64,000 nt of DNA from an uncultured Schlesneria sp. (GCA_903858935.1 CAIOKO010000064.1:1-64000); one strand, 5' to 3'; positions 1 through 9,491 are shown, numbered from the stretch's first letter. Notes: generated from the letters alone by a model not told the origin. Translations and numbers: made by a program.

Positions 1-32
1 ATATCGCCGTCGGTGTCCTCGGCATTGGCGGC

Positions 33-2864
33 GTTTCCCCCTTCCGAAAGGCGGGGGGCGGATTGAAACGTCAATGCGGTTTGTGCGTTGGTCACAACCA
101 ACGGTTTCCCCCTTCCGAAAGGCGGGGGGCGGATTGAAACACGCAGTGTTGAGTGTAAAAAACAAAACAACCGGGTTTCCCCCTTCCGAAAGGCGGGGGG
201 CGGATTGAAACGTTGAAGGAACGGTCCCGCGAGAATGCCCCCCGCGAGTTTCCCCCTTCCGAAAGGCGGGGGGCGGATTGAAACGTCATCTCGTTACCGA
301 TGTACCAGTCGAGATCACGTTTCCCCCTTCCGAAAGGCGGGGGGCGGATTGAAACGATCATGCTTGCCGGTCCCGATCAGGATGAAATCGTTTCCCCCTT
401 CCGAAAGGCGGGGGGCGGATTGAAACGATCATGCTTGCCGGTCCCGATCAGGATGAAATCGTTTCCCCCTTCCGAAAGGCGGGGGGCGGATTGAAACAGC
501 TCCAACGCGCTGCCCTTCGATTCAAGCTGCAGTTTCCCCCTTCCGAAAGGCGGGGGGCGGATTGAAACCTACCGACTCGAAGGTGAACCGATCCGATCCG
601 CCGGTTTCCCCCTTCCGAAAGGCGGGGGGCGGATTGAAACATCTGTGCTTGTCTTCAGTATCCAACCGTCGGCAGTTTCCCCCTTCCGAAAGGCGGGGGG
701 CGGATTGAAACCCGCCGGACCGTATTCCGTATCCCAAAGCAACTGAGGTTTCCCCCTTCCGAAAGGCGGGGGGCGGATTGAAACAGCAGCGTCGCCCACG
801 CGAACGAGTTCCACCTGTGGAAGTTTCCCCCTTCCGAAAGGCGGGGGGCGGATTGAAACCCAATCTTGGCGAGCATTTCCCCCTGCTTGCGGAGTTTCCC
901 CCTTCCGAAAGGCGGGGGGCGGATTGAAACTCTGCATTGATGTCTGCAGGCGGATCAGCGCGGCGTTTCCCCCTTCCGAAAGGCGGGGGGCGGATTGAAA
1001 CTCACCTGGTCGCGTGGTGAAGGTCAAGAACGGCACAGGTTTCCCCCTTCCGAAAGGCGGGGGGCGGATTGAAACGTTTCGGCTGCCGTGATGACTGACA
1101 GGGTGAATCGGTTTCCCCCTTCCGAAAGGCGGGGGGCGGATTGAAACACAGGCGTGCGGTTCTGTGCGCAGGCCTGCAGCTGTTTCCCCCTTCCGAAAGG
1201 CGGGGGGCGGATTGAAACCAGTTGGTGGATAACACAATTGGGTCCGTCAGGTGGTTTCCCCCTTCCGAAAGGCGGGGGGCGGATTGAAACATGTTCGTCC
1301 CGTGCTCGTGCGAGGCACGGCCAACGTTTCCCCCTTCCGAAAGGCGGGGGGCGGATTGAAACTTTTCAGTTTGACGGATTAACGTCATACCAACGAGTTT
1401 CCCCCTTCCGAAAGGCGGGGGGCGGATTGAAACCAAAAGGCGTTTGGTTGATGTTCACTTTTCCCGCGAGTTTCCCCCTTCCGAAAGGCGGGGGGCGGAT
1501 TGAAACAGCCAGGCCTCGATCACAACCAACGGCCCGGCCTCGTTTCCCCCTTCCGAAAGGCGGGGGGCGGATTGAAACCAACGAACCCGACGGCAAACTG
1601 ATCAGGTCCAATGTTTCCCCCTTCCGAAAGGCGGGGGGCGGATTGAAACTCGGTCGGAGTGATCGTCGTTCCTCCGGCCGTGAGTTTCCCCCTTCCGAAA
1701 GGCGGGGGGCGGATTGAAACCCGCCAGTGCCGCCAGTATTGGATCCGCCACCGCGTTTCCCCCTTCCGAAAGGCGGGGGGCGGATTGAAACACCCGTGCA
1801 CCAAATCGGAACCCACAAACCTACGCGTTTCCCCCTTCCGAAAGGCGGGGGGCGGATTGAAACTCCACCTGGTGCACCGCCATCGCCACCGGCTCCGCGT
1901 TTCCCCCTTCCGAAAGGCGGGGGGCGGATTGAAACTGCACATCAGGCACGGCCGCTTCGCCGATCAGAGGTTTCCCCCTTCCGAAAGGCGGGGGGCGGAT
2001 TGAAACGTTGACCGGATGGACGTTACAGGTCAATCCGGTTGTTTCCCCCTTCCGAAAGGCGGGGGGCGGATTGAAACAAACAGTGATTTTCCACCAGCTG
2101 GACCAGCGGTGGTTTCCCCCTTCCGAAAGGCGGGGGGCGGATTGAAACCCCGTCGGGCCGCGAGGCGGTACCGTATCCTGATCGTTTCCCCCTTCCGAAA
2201 GGCGGGGGGCGGATTGAAACACCAGCCTGGTAACCGGCCGTTCCACCGTAGCCAGTTTCCCCCTTCCGAAAGGCGGGGGGCGGATTGAAACAGATTCCAC
2301 GCGATCGCACTGCCATCCGTCAGAGTTTCCCCCTTCCGAAAGGCGGGGGGCGGATTGAAACCAAAGCGTAATAACCCAAATTCCCGTTCGCACCAGGTTT
2401 CCCCCTTCCGAAAGGCGGGGGGCGGATTGAAACAATTCCTGGCAGGAGAGATCGACGCGGATCAGTAGTTTCCCCCTTCCGAAAGGCGGGGGGCGGATTG
2501 AAACCAGGGATAAGTCAACAACACAACATCCCCCGCAGGTGTCCCCCTTCCGAAAGGCGGGGGGCGGATTGAAACACGTTGTGTGACTCTGACAGTTCAG
2601 CTTCTCTCAGTTTCCCCCTTCCGAAAGGCGGGGGGCGGATTGAAACATGATCGCGTCCTTTTTAAGTAAACAGTTCATGTTGTTTCCCCCTTCCGAAAGG
2701 CGGGGGGCGGATTGAAACTCGTGTCCTATGAGTTGATTTGAGACCATGCTTCTGAGTTTCCCCCTTCCGAAAGGCGGGGGGCGGATTGAAACTGCTGAGA
2801 TCGTTGGAGCGAGCTGGGGAAATATTCGTTTCCCCCTTCCGAAAGGCGGGGGGCGGATTGAAAC
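33..2864 (+). CRISPR. CRISPR array, 40 repeats and 39 complete spacers (array continues left of window)
   Basis: Forty copies of a 37-bp repeat that begins GTTTCCCCC, has a central CC-GAAA-GG hairpin and ends GGATTGAAAC. Spacers are 33-38 bp, mostly 34-35. Positions 1-32 look like a further spacer cut by the window edge. The ATTGAAAC 3' end is the usual 5' handle of class 1 (type I/III) crRNAs, so the array is probably transcribed left to right with the leader and cas genes off the left edge; the subtype cannot be assigned. All repeats are identical by eye except the one at 2539, which has G instead of T at its third base. That single change near the right end agrees with the right end being the old, leader-distal end. 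Spacers at 356-389 and 427-460 are identical. Confidence 0.98.
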
Positions 2865-3291
2865 TAGTTCGGCAAAGGTGTTTCGCGGGCCAGCCAGAAT
2901 TGGCACGGCGCATCCTCACATAGTCTTCGACTTTGTAGATACCTCCGTCTTCGCGTGCATATATTTCATTAAGATCACGCCACTCGACGATCTCAAAATC
3001 GATCAAGCCCCTGGTGGCAGACTTCATGTCCGCCATGTATCCGTCCGCCAGCGCCCGCGGATCATTAAAATTCATTTCCACATGAAGTCGCTTACCACCA
3101 ATGATCGGGTCGTAATTCAATACCAGCACTTTCAGCTTGATGGTTTTCGGTGCGGCCTTTTCCGCGGCTTGTCCCTGCTCAAGACCGACGATCGGCGAAA
3201 GCATTACAGCACTCAGCCACAAGAACTGCCAAACGACCGTCAGATTGGCTTTCCACATCAGGCTTACCCTTGTTGGAGTTTGATTCATCAT
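2865..3291 (-). pseudogene. Secreted planctomycete hypothetical protein, 3' end lost at the CRISPR array
   Basis: The reading frame starts at 3291 with a GAGG ribosome-binding site 5 bases upstream. It encodes a signal peptide (hydrophobic run at about residues 13-35, then an AxA-like site before EKAAPK), followed by a globular stretch with LKVLVLNYDPIIGGKRLH, NDPRALADGYMADM and FEIVEWRDLNEIYA. From memory this resembles a family of exported planctomycete proteins of unknown function. After about 142 codons the frame runs straight into the last CRISPR repeat and continues there as meaningless repeat translation, so the natural C-terminus is missing. The homology-like part reaches almost to the junction (YVRMRRANSGWPAKHL). 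The remnant is either dead or makes a chimeric tail. Function unknown. Confidence 0.75.
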
Positions 3292-3453
3292 TACGCCCTC
3301 ATCGACGTCGCGTCAAAATTATCCGGCGGCGTACTCGAATTCCGCGTTGAATGCCTTGTTCGGCATTCAATGAAATACGATACAAATTGATTCCGCTAAC
3401 AAAAAGAGCGGCCGCGAAATGTGATCATGAGTGTTGACCTCATTCGTTTATTC

Positions 3454-3481
3454 CACCACGAAGGACACGAAGAGCACGAAG
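3454..3481 (+). repeat. Left copy of a 28-bp perfect inverted repeat flanking the GxxExxY gene
   Basis: CACCACGAAGGACACGAAG plus the following AGCACGAAG-type sequence is the exact reverse complement of 4268-4295. This kind of repetitive CACGAAG sequence is often found on both sides of GxxExxY genes in planctomycete and verrucomicrobial genomes (recalled, not searched). Confidence 0.85.
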
Positions 3482-3484
3482 GAA

Positions 3485-4267
3485 TCAGAGGACGAAGCGC
3501 TTGATGCCATCTTTCAGCCTGGTATTGTTAAAGTTGATAAGTAGCCCGATCTTCACGTCTGCCAGTTTCATGTTCGTCAGTAACTGGGCTTCGTGAATTG
3601 GTTTGATCGCTTCGACGCTCTTGAGTTCGACGATCAACCGGTTTTCTAAATCAACGGCATCAATTGTGGAGCACCGGACGCCATACCCAAAACACGCCGT
3701 TCTTCAGGCCCAACGGGGCCGGTGATTCCCATAGCCAGGGTCGCAGGTCCGCCGGAGGCCCTGGTGATTTGTCAACAGAAATGGAAAGAGGCCTGTAAGG
3801 CCGGCCGTTCGGTTGACTTCTGTCACCGGCTCGGTTCGATGAACGTGCATTACGTGTTGAGGGAACTGTCGGCCCTTCAGGCCTTTTCTCTTGATCAACG
3901 GACGGTACCAGGGCCTCCGGAAGACCTCCGACCCTGGCTATTTGAACTGCGGACCCGTTGGGTCGCAAGAACTCGATCTTGCCTCATCAACTTTGGTTGA
4001 CGGCACTCTTTGATCAGGAGACTTCGAGATGTTGTACCAGGATCAATACCGCTGATTTAGGAGAACGTCTATTCGAAAACCACAATCGAGGCGGATGTCT
4101 TTGTTCTGCACCGGTTGTGGGTGCTGGAGGTGGAATGCAATACCGCTGCGATTCAGCTCAAACGCTAAACACTGCTCGTACGCGGATTCCAGCAACCCTG
4201 GGCTGAAAAACCGGTGAACCTCGATCGCACAGCCAATCACGCGATTGGAAAGGTCGTCGAATTCCAT
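3485..4267 (-). pseudogene. GxxExxY family protein gene, split by an inserted foldback element
   Basis: The N-terminal part (4267 down to about 4043) encodes MEFDDLSNRVIGCAIEVHRF, GLLESAYEQCLAFEL and RLDCGFRIDVL, which is the GxxExxY signature region. The matching C-terminal part lies at about 3675-3485 in another frame: DLENRLIVELKSVEAIK, IHEAQLLTNMKLADVK, IGLLINFNNTRLKDGIKRF, ending at the TGA at 3485-3487. Joined, the two give one normal-length (about 125 aa) GxxExxY protein. The 370 bp between them are unrelated foldback DNA. The gene is therefore interrupted. The family is a small PD-(D/E)XK-like protein of unknown role. The start codon sits directly against the 28-bp inverted repeat. 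Confidence 0.8.
3700..3973. mobile_element. Foldback (MITE-like) repeat element inserted in the GxxExxY gene
   Basis: The stretch is built from nested inverted repeats. 3735-3764 and 3908-3937 are 30-bp arms (CCAGGGTCG...GGAGGCCCTGG) that match at 27 of 30 positions in inverted orientation. An outer pair (TTCTT...CCCAACGGG at about 3700, and its complement ending about 3972) and an inner pair around AGGCCTGTAAGGCCGGCCG (3787-3810) and GTCGGCCCTTCAGGCC (3869-3884) extend the palindrome. No transposase is encoded. The small ORFs it yields are not protein-like. It resembles non-autonomous dispersed elements common in planctomycete genomes. The exact ends and any target duplication could not be fixed by eye. 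Confidence 0.65.
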
Positions 4268-4295
4268 CTTCGTGCTCTTCGTGTCCTTCGTGGTG
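4268..4295 (-). repeat. Right copy of the 28-bp inverted repeat flanking the GxxExxY gene
   Basis: Exact reverse complement of 3454-3481. It abuts the GxxExxY start codon at 4265-4267, so it lies where the ribosome-binding site or promoter would be. Confidence 0.85.
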
Positions 4296-4449
4296 AATCA
4301 ATTGCCGAACCGATCATTACCCCCGATAGCAGACCGCTTTCCAGCCATCGCTGATATCCAAGGTAAGAGCCGTATTCGATGATTCTGCACGTTCGGAACT
4401 GTTCGAATACAACTTTCTGCAGAGACTTTCAAGCAGCGTAAACTAAGGA

Positions 4450-4974
4450 TCATGGTTCGAACCGGGATCCATCGAAAATCAGAATTCTGTCGGAGGACGC
4501 CGGATCAGTTCCCTGTCGACCGAGTTGGCAAATCAGCCGATCGCCATCATCTGTGAATTCGAGGTGCCTGACGCCGTCGCCTGGATTTTGCAGTTCGAGT
4601 AATTCTTGACCCGTGGCGACGTGCCAGAATTTGATCGTTCCATCGTCCGCCCCCGTGGCTAACAGTCGACCGTCGGGAGAAAAAGCAATCGTCCGGACGG
4701 GAGCTCGATGGTTTGTCGATTGAAATCGAGTTGATCCGTCGACCGCATTCACGATGTGAACCATCCGATTCGTGCCACAGGTGGCAATTAACGATCCATC
4801 AGGACTGTAGACCAAATTCCGGATAAAGGAATCGGGAAACTGCCAGACAATTCGGCGTTTCGATATGTCCCAGAGGACAAGACCTGGTTGCGTCACAAGT
4901 GCGATCCGATTGCGATCGGGTGAAAACCGGGAATCTCTGGCGGACGGAATCGGAATTCGTTGTGCCGGCTCCAT
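4450..4974 (-). pseudogene. WD40-repeat protein fragment (C-terminal part)
   Basis: The frame encodes about three WD40 blades: SRFSPDRNRIALVT...LVLWDI, LVYSPDGSLIATCGT, and AFSPDGRLLATGADDGTIKFW followed by HVATGQELLEL. It ends with GDGVRHLEFTDDGDRLICQLG and RILIFDGSRFEP. This matches the C-terminal end of the long WD40 proteins and WD40-kinases common in planctomycetes, but a full propeller needs six to seven blades. The frame stays open upstream of the ATG to a TGA at about 5040 with coding-like sequence (PSLPDLDRNATHESQEPPD). That suggests 5' truncation or a frameshift relative to the membrane ORF upstream, rather than a genuine start at 4974. Confidence 0.6.
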
Positions 4975-5261
4975 GTCGGGAGGTTCTTGACTCTCGTGTG
5001 TGGCATTCCTGTCGAGATCAGGTAACGATGGTGGATATCAGTGTTCATAGCCCGCAGCAGATTGTGATCACGAATAAAAATGAGAACAGTCGGCATAATC
5101 AAAATAAAATCTTGCCCGAATAGATGGAAAACGACGAAGAAAACGGACGTAAGGATATAAAGGGCGTGAAACGGTGACAGCGTTCCAGCTGCAGAGAGTT
5201 TACCGTTTACGGGCAGGGAGATAGACGCATTTTCTTCGGTAAACGACGAATCCGACGCCAT
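4893..5261 (-). CDS. Hypothetical ORF with hydrophobic segments; possible 5' part of the broken WD40 gene
   Basis: The first ~95 codons look protein-like: a polar N-terminus (MASDSSFTEENASISLPV) and two adjacent hydrophobic stretches (ALYILTSVFFVVFHLFG and FILIMPTVLIFI), likely membrane-spanning. The last ~27 codons overlap the WD40 frame and are probably out-of-frame translation. The simplest reading is one ancestral membrane-anchored WD40 protein with a frameshift at about 5035. No family was recognised. Confidence 0.3.
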   Translation of the reverse strand: MASDSSFTEENASISLPVNGKLSAAGTLSPFHALYILTSVFFVVFHLFGQDFILIMPTVLIFIRDHNLLRAMNTDIHHRYLISTGMPHTRVKNLPTWSRHNEFRFRPPEIPGFHPIAIGSHL

Positions 5262-5571
5262 CTGCTCACGTTGGCTCGCCGTTTTTCGCCATGAAAATGC
5301 GACACTCCCCGGTCGGTGAACGGTTAATGCGGAGAGGTTCCCGAGGCGTTGCAGCAGCGGAAAAAGGATGACTGTTTTGAAACAAGCCTCCGACGCTGAC
5401 AGCGTCGGCCACGTCGCCGATGTCTGCCGAATCGGAAGCGAACATCACGATCGCGAATCCTGAAATCACGTTGTCAGACAGGATCAGGAGTGACGCAGGG
5501 GGGTTGGAACGGTATTCTTTGATCGGTCGCCGATTTCGTCCTGACGGACTGTTTTACGGGAAAAGAGACTG
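5262..5571. other. Intergenic stretch with no recognised feature
   Basis: Short ORFs here (for example on the minus strand at 5266-5469) lack any recognisable domain, ribosome-binding site or conserved look. The plus-strand promoter of the gene starting at 5572 must lie here, but I could not single out a box. Confidence 0.5.
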
Positions 5572-8500
5572 ATGTTGGAATTCCAGCTTGGCCAGCAGTT
5601 GTCGAATGTGGCTCGTCGAATTGGTCGCTTGTGGATGTGGCAGCGATTGACGTGGTCTTGGTTGATTCTTTCTCTTCTCGTCGCGGGCTGGGCGATCGCT
5701 GGCCGACCGGTGATTCCCGGAATTACCTGGATCTTTGCGGCGGCAGTTGCGGCGACACTCGTTTGGATTCGCTCGAAAACTCTGGCCACTCCGAAGATGG
5801 ATGTCGCTCGAAATATTGAGCAGGCCTTTCCTGATTTGAATTCACGACTGCTCGCGGCGATTGAGCAATGTCCCGATCTGCAGACGGGACGGATGAACGT
5901 ACTGCAACGTCAGTTAATTTCCGAAGCCGTTCACCATGCCCGGATGAATGACTGGACGGAAGCGGTTCCGCCGCGACAGATGACTCGTGCCGTGATTGGT
6001 CAGTTCGCGGCTATGGCTTCGTTCGTCGTCGTCGGTTTAATCGCCATGCAGGCTTCGACGAAATCGGCAGCGGCCGTTGCCAGGAACCAGGTTTACGTTG
6101 AAGCAGTCAAAGGGGATCTCCCTTTGACCGTTGAGCCTGGTGATGCCGAATTGGAACGGGGAAGCAGTCTGCTGGTCCTTGCCCGCTTCAAAGGAACCCC
6201 GCCCGCCGATGTCCAGGTGATCTGGAAGGGTGCTGATGCCAATGAAGTTCGATTGCCGTTAACGAAAAGTCTTGATGATCCGGTCTTCGCGTCACGAATC
6301 CCCGTGGTGAAAGAGGACATCACTTATCGCGTTGATTTTGATGGAAAGCAGACGTCAGACTACCGAATCACGGTCTACGATCTTCCGTCGCTGGTTCGAG
6401 CGGATTTGCACCTGCAGTATCCCAGTTACACAAACCTGAAGCCAACGACGCTGGAAGACGCGTTTGAAGCGACGGTCGTCGAGGGAACTGCGGTCACGAT
6501 TATGTGCAAGGTCAACAAAGATCTGACAGCGGCGAAATTGATCCCGGCGAATGGACCCGCTTTCGATCTGCAGCTCGACCCAGCCAACCCACAGTCGTAT
6601 TTCGTCCGATTCACACCGACGGCCCGAATGAAGTTGAAGTTGGAACTGGTTGATGCCGCGGGTCGCAAGAATCGCGATCCTGAAGAATTTCGAATCGACG
6701 TTGTCCCGAATAAAATTCCCGACCTGAAGCTGGCCTTTCCCGGCAAAGACGTGAAAGTTTCGCCGCTGGAAGAAGTGGCCCTGGAAGCGAGTGTGATCGA
6801 CGACTTCGGCGTACTTGAAACGGGCCTGGTGGTTCAGTTTCCCGGTCGAGATCCCATCACACTGCCACTCGGCCAGGACTTAAAAGGTGGCGAGCAGCAC
6901 AAGCTGTCATCGATTCAAAAGCTGGAAGACTTTCGAGTTCAGCCTGATGAATTGATGACGTATTATCTGTATGCGGATGATCACGGACCGGATGGCCAGC
7001 GGCGACGGACCAGCAGCGATGTCTTTTTTGCCGAAATCCGTTCGTTTGAAGAGATCTATCGTCAGGTCGATCAACAAGGTGCGGGCGAGATGCAAAACTC
7101 GCAGAAGCCGCCTGAGTCTCTGGCGAAATTGCTGGAACTTCAAAAGCAAATCATCATCGGAACGTGGAAGCATGTCCGGATGATTGAACCGAAGTGGTCG
7201 CCCAAGTTCGCCCAGGACATAGGTCTCCTTCACGAGAGTCAGACACAAGCACTGACCAAGCTTTCGGTGCTGCGTGAAAAGATGAATCAGCCGCAACTGC
7301 AGCCGATCTTCGCCACAATCAAAGATGCCATGGCGAAAGCCGAATCGGAATTAGGACGCTCTGTGGCTGAGCAAGGATTCCCGCCGCTGACTGATGCATC
7401 GGTTGCCGAACAGTCTGCGTACCAGGGGTTGTTAAAACTGCGCGCGAAAGAGCACTTGCTGATGCAGTCCAAGTCGAAGGGGAATGGTCAGCAGAACGAA
7501 GAAAAAGAGAAACTCGATCTGGAATTGAAGCAGAAGAAAGATCGCTACGAATCCGAAAAGGGGGCTGAAAAGAAGGAAGAAAGTAACGTCAATCGCGAAG
7601 CGTTGGCGGTGCTTGATCGCCTGAAAGAACTGGCTCGACGACAGGAAGAGTTGAACCAGCAGCTCAAGGAACTTGAAACACAAATGCGTCAGGCCAAAAC
7701 CGAGGCCGAAAAGGAAGAAATTGAACGGCGGTTGAAACGATTGAGGGAAGAACAACAGCAACTGTTGCACGATTCGGATGAGCTTCGCAACAAGTTGAAC
7801 AAGTCGACTCAACAAGAGATGGTCGCTGATACGAAGCAGCAACTGGAACAAACTCGACAGCGAATGGTCGAGACGGCTGAAAAGCTGCGCGAGGGACAGG
7901 TCTCTCAGGCGCTGAATGCCGGAACGCGGGCCGAGCGAGAATTGAAACAGCTTCACGAAGATTTTCGGAAACAGACGGCGGCTCACTTCGCTGACGCCAT
8001 GCGTTCGATGCGGGACGAAGTGCGTCAACTTGCTGACCGGGAAAAAGAACTGTCCGAACAATTGGCTCATCTGGGAGAAGAATCACGTCGTTCGCTGCGT
8101 CAGTCGCAGGAACGGGCACAGTTACAGGCCGAATTTCAGCAACAGCAGCAGCAGGCCAACGAAATTGTCGAGCATGCCAAGCAAGTCGTTCAACAGGCGG
8201 AAACATCCGAACCGCTGTTGTCAAAACAGCTGTATGACATGCTTCGCTCAACCCGTGAGTCGAAGATGGATCAGGCGCTGACGGCAACTCAGCAGCTGTT
8301 GAAGCAAGGGATTCTTCCGGAAGCGGCCAAGGCTGAACAGCAAGCTCGTTCGGGGATTGATCAACTGAAGAATGGGATCGAACGAGCCACCGAATCGGTA
8401 TTAGGTAACGAAGTTGATTCGCTGAAACGGGCGAAGAAAGAACTCGCCCAGTTGTCTCAACAACTTGAAAATGAGATTCGCTCCAAGTCCAAAAGTGGCG

Positions 8501-9312
8501 AAGGGGATCAGCAAGGGAAACAGCCTGGAAAAACCGGAAGCGGTGAAGGGAAAGCCCCCGGAACCGAAGGTCAGGGGAAGGAAGGTCAGGGGAAAGAGGG
8601 TCAAGGACAGGGTGAAGGGCAAGCTAAAGGGGAAGGAAAAGGAGCGGCTGGCGAATCCAATCAGCCGGGCGAGCCATCGAATACTCCAGGCGAAGGAAAA
8701 GGGACTGGTCAAGTTCCAGGGGATGGCCCGGGCCAGGGTTCCGCCGGTGAAGGAAGTCCTGGCGAACCATCTTCCGACGCCAGTTCGCGCACGGCAACAA
8801 AACCCGAAGGGAATGAACGACCGACCTCGCGTCAAAGCCCTGCCGGTTTGCGGAGCGCTAAGGGTGGTAGTAGTCAACAACAACCAGGTGGTCCAGGTGG
8901 CAAGCAACCGCAGCCCGGTGAAGAGAATTCCGAAAACGGCAGCAGCGGTGGTAACGGGCAGGGGGGCGGGCCGCTGACAGGAGGGAACTATGCGGAATTC
9001 AATGAGAGACTTCGTGATGTCGAATCGATGATCAGTGATCCACGATTGCAGGCCGAAGTTCAAAAAGTTCGTGACCGAGCCAGAAGTGCTCGCGCCGAAT
9101 TCAAACGACACACGCAAACTCCCAACTGGGATCTGGTCCGTACGACAGTCCATCAGCCGATGATCGAACTACAGCAACGGTTAGCAGACGAAATCGCTAA
9201 ACAGGAATCACCCGATTCGCTCGTCCCAGTGGATCGCGATCCGGTTCCGACACGCTACCGTGATCTTGTACGCGGTTATTATGAACGCCTGGGATCGGGG
9301 AAAGACGAATAA
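5572..9312 (+). CDS. DUF4175-like membrane protein with coiled coil and Gly/Gln-rich region
   Basis: 1246 residues. Two membrane segments near the N-terminus (about 28-55 and 140-160) are followed by an extracytoplasmic part built of beta-sandwich-like modules (about 170-500; for example LPLTVEPGDAELERGSSLLVLARF, VRADLHLQYPSYTN). Then comes a very long charged coiled coil (about 640-960, rich in Gln/Glu/Lys/Arg), a low-complexity stretch of Gly/Glu/Gln/Lys/Pro with repeats of GQGKEGQGK type (about 965-1120), and a short conserved C-terminal domain (YAEFNERLRDVESMISDPRL...). This is the layout of the large DUF4175-like proteins of planctomycetes, usually found near MoxR/vWA genes; none is next to it here. 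Start ATG 5572 has an AAAAGAGA purine tract upstream. Role unknown, probably envelope-associated. Confidence 0.8.
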   Translation: MLEFQLGQQLSNVARRIGRLWMWQRLTWSWLILSLLVAGWAIAGRPVIPGITWIFAAAVAATLVWIRSKTLATPKMDVARNIEQAFPDLNSRLLAAIEQCPDLQTGRMNVLQRQLISEAVHHARMNDWTEAVPPRQMTRAVIGQFAAMASFVVVGLIAMQASTKSAAAVARNQVYVEAVKGDLPLTVEPGDAELERGSSLLVLARFKGTPPADVQVIWKGADANEVRLPLTKSLDDPVFASRIPVVKEDITYRVDFDGKQTSDYRITVYDLPSLVRADLHLQYPSYTNLKPTTLEDAFEATVVEGTAVTIMCKVNKDLTAAKLIPANGPAFDLQLDPANPQSYFVRFTPTARMKLKLELVDAAGRKNRDPEEFRIDVVPNKIPDLKLAFPGKDVKVSPLEEVALEASVIDDFGVLETGLVVQFPGRDPITLPLGQDLKGGEQHKLSSIQKLEDFRVQPDELMTYYLYADDHGPDGQRRRTSSDVFFAEIRSFEEIYRQVDQQGAGEMQNSQKPPESLAKLLELQKQIIIGTWKHVRMIEPKWSPKFAQDIGLLHESQTQALTKLSVLREKMNQPQLQPIFATIKDAMAKAESELGRSVAEQGFPPLTDASVAEQSAYQGLLKLRAKEHLLMQSKSKGNGQQNEEKEKLDLELKQKKDRYESEKGAEKKEESNVNREALAVLDRLKELARRQEELNQQLKELETQMRQAKTEAEKEEIERRLKRLREEQQQLLHDSDELRNKLNKSTQQEMVADTKQQLEQTRQRMVETAEKLREGQVSQALNAGTRAERELKQLHEDFRKQTAAHFADAMRSMRDEVRQLADREKELSEQLAHLGEESRRSLRQSQERAQLQAEFQQQQQQANEIVEHAKQVVQQAETSEPLLSKQLYDMLRSTRESKMDQALTATQQLLKQGILPEAAKAEQQARSGIDQLKNGIERATESVLGNEVDSLKRAKKELAQLSQQLENEIRSKSKSGEGDQQGKQPGKTGSGEGKAPGTEGQGKEGQGKEGQGQGEGQAKGEGKGAAGESNQPGEPSNTPGEGKGTGQVPGDGPGQGSAGEGSPGEPSSDASSRTATKPEGNERPTSRQSPAGLRSAKGGSSQQQPGGPGGKQPQPGEENSENGSSGGNGQGGGPLTGGNYAEFNERLRDVESMISDPRLQAEVQKVRDRARSARAEFKRHTQTPNWDLVRTTVHQPMIELQQRLADEIAKQESPDSLVPVDRDPVPTRYRDLVRGYYERLGSGKDE

Positions 9313-9491
9313 ACATTAGAAACTGGAAATAAAAGCGGATACACTTTCTGCATTACGCAATCTTTCAATGAATAGCATTTCATCATTTCCGTCGCCAAAT
9401 TCAGAATGAAAAAGGGTTCAATTCCCGGATCGTGTAAACTCTTGACCGACAGCACTGAAATTACTTCAGTCTCCAAAATCGGAATGACAGC

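Noticed and set aside
70-1541. Spacers at 70-103 and 1507-1541 share TCACAACCAACG
   Set aside because: Only 12 bases match and flanks differ; not enough to claim a shared target.
92-2906. Many ORFs of 60-220 codons with repeated SIRPPPFGRGK, FQSAPRLSEGGN or FPLPKGGGRIET
   Set aside because: They are translations of the CRISPR repeat in its reading frames, not proteins.
3660-3968. ORF on the minus strand with Arg/Pro-rich sequence
   Set aside because: It lies within the foldback element, has no domain-like pattern and is interrupted in the same way in all frames.
4450-4480. GGTTCGAACC resembling a tRNA T-loop
   Set aside because: No acceptor stem, anticodon or D arm around it; it is the end of the WD40 frame.
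8401-9153. 250-codon minus-strand ORF opposite the DUF4175-like gene
   Set aside because: Shadow of the low-complexity plus-strand coding sequence; no start context and biased composition.
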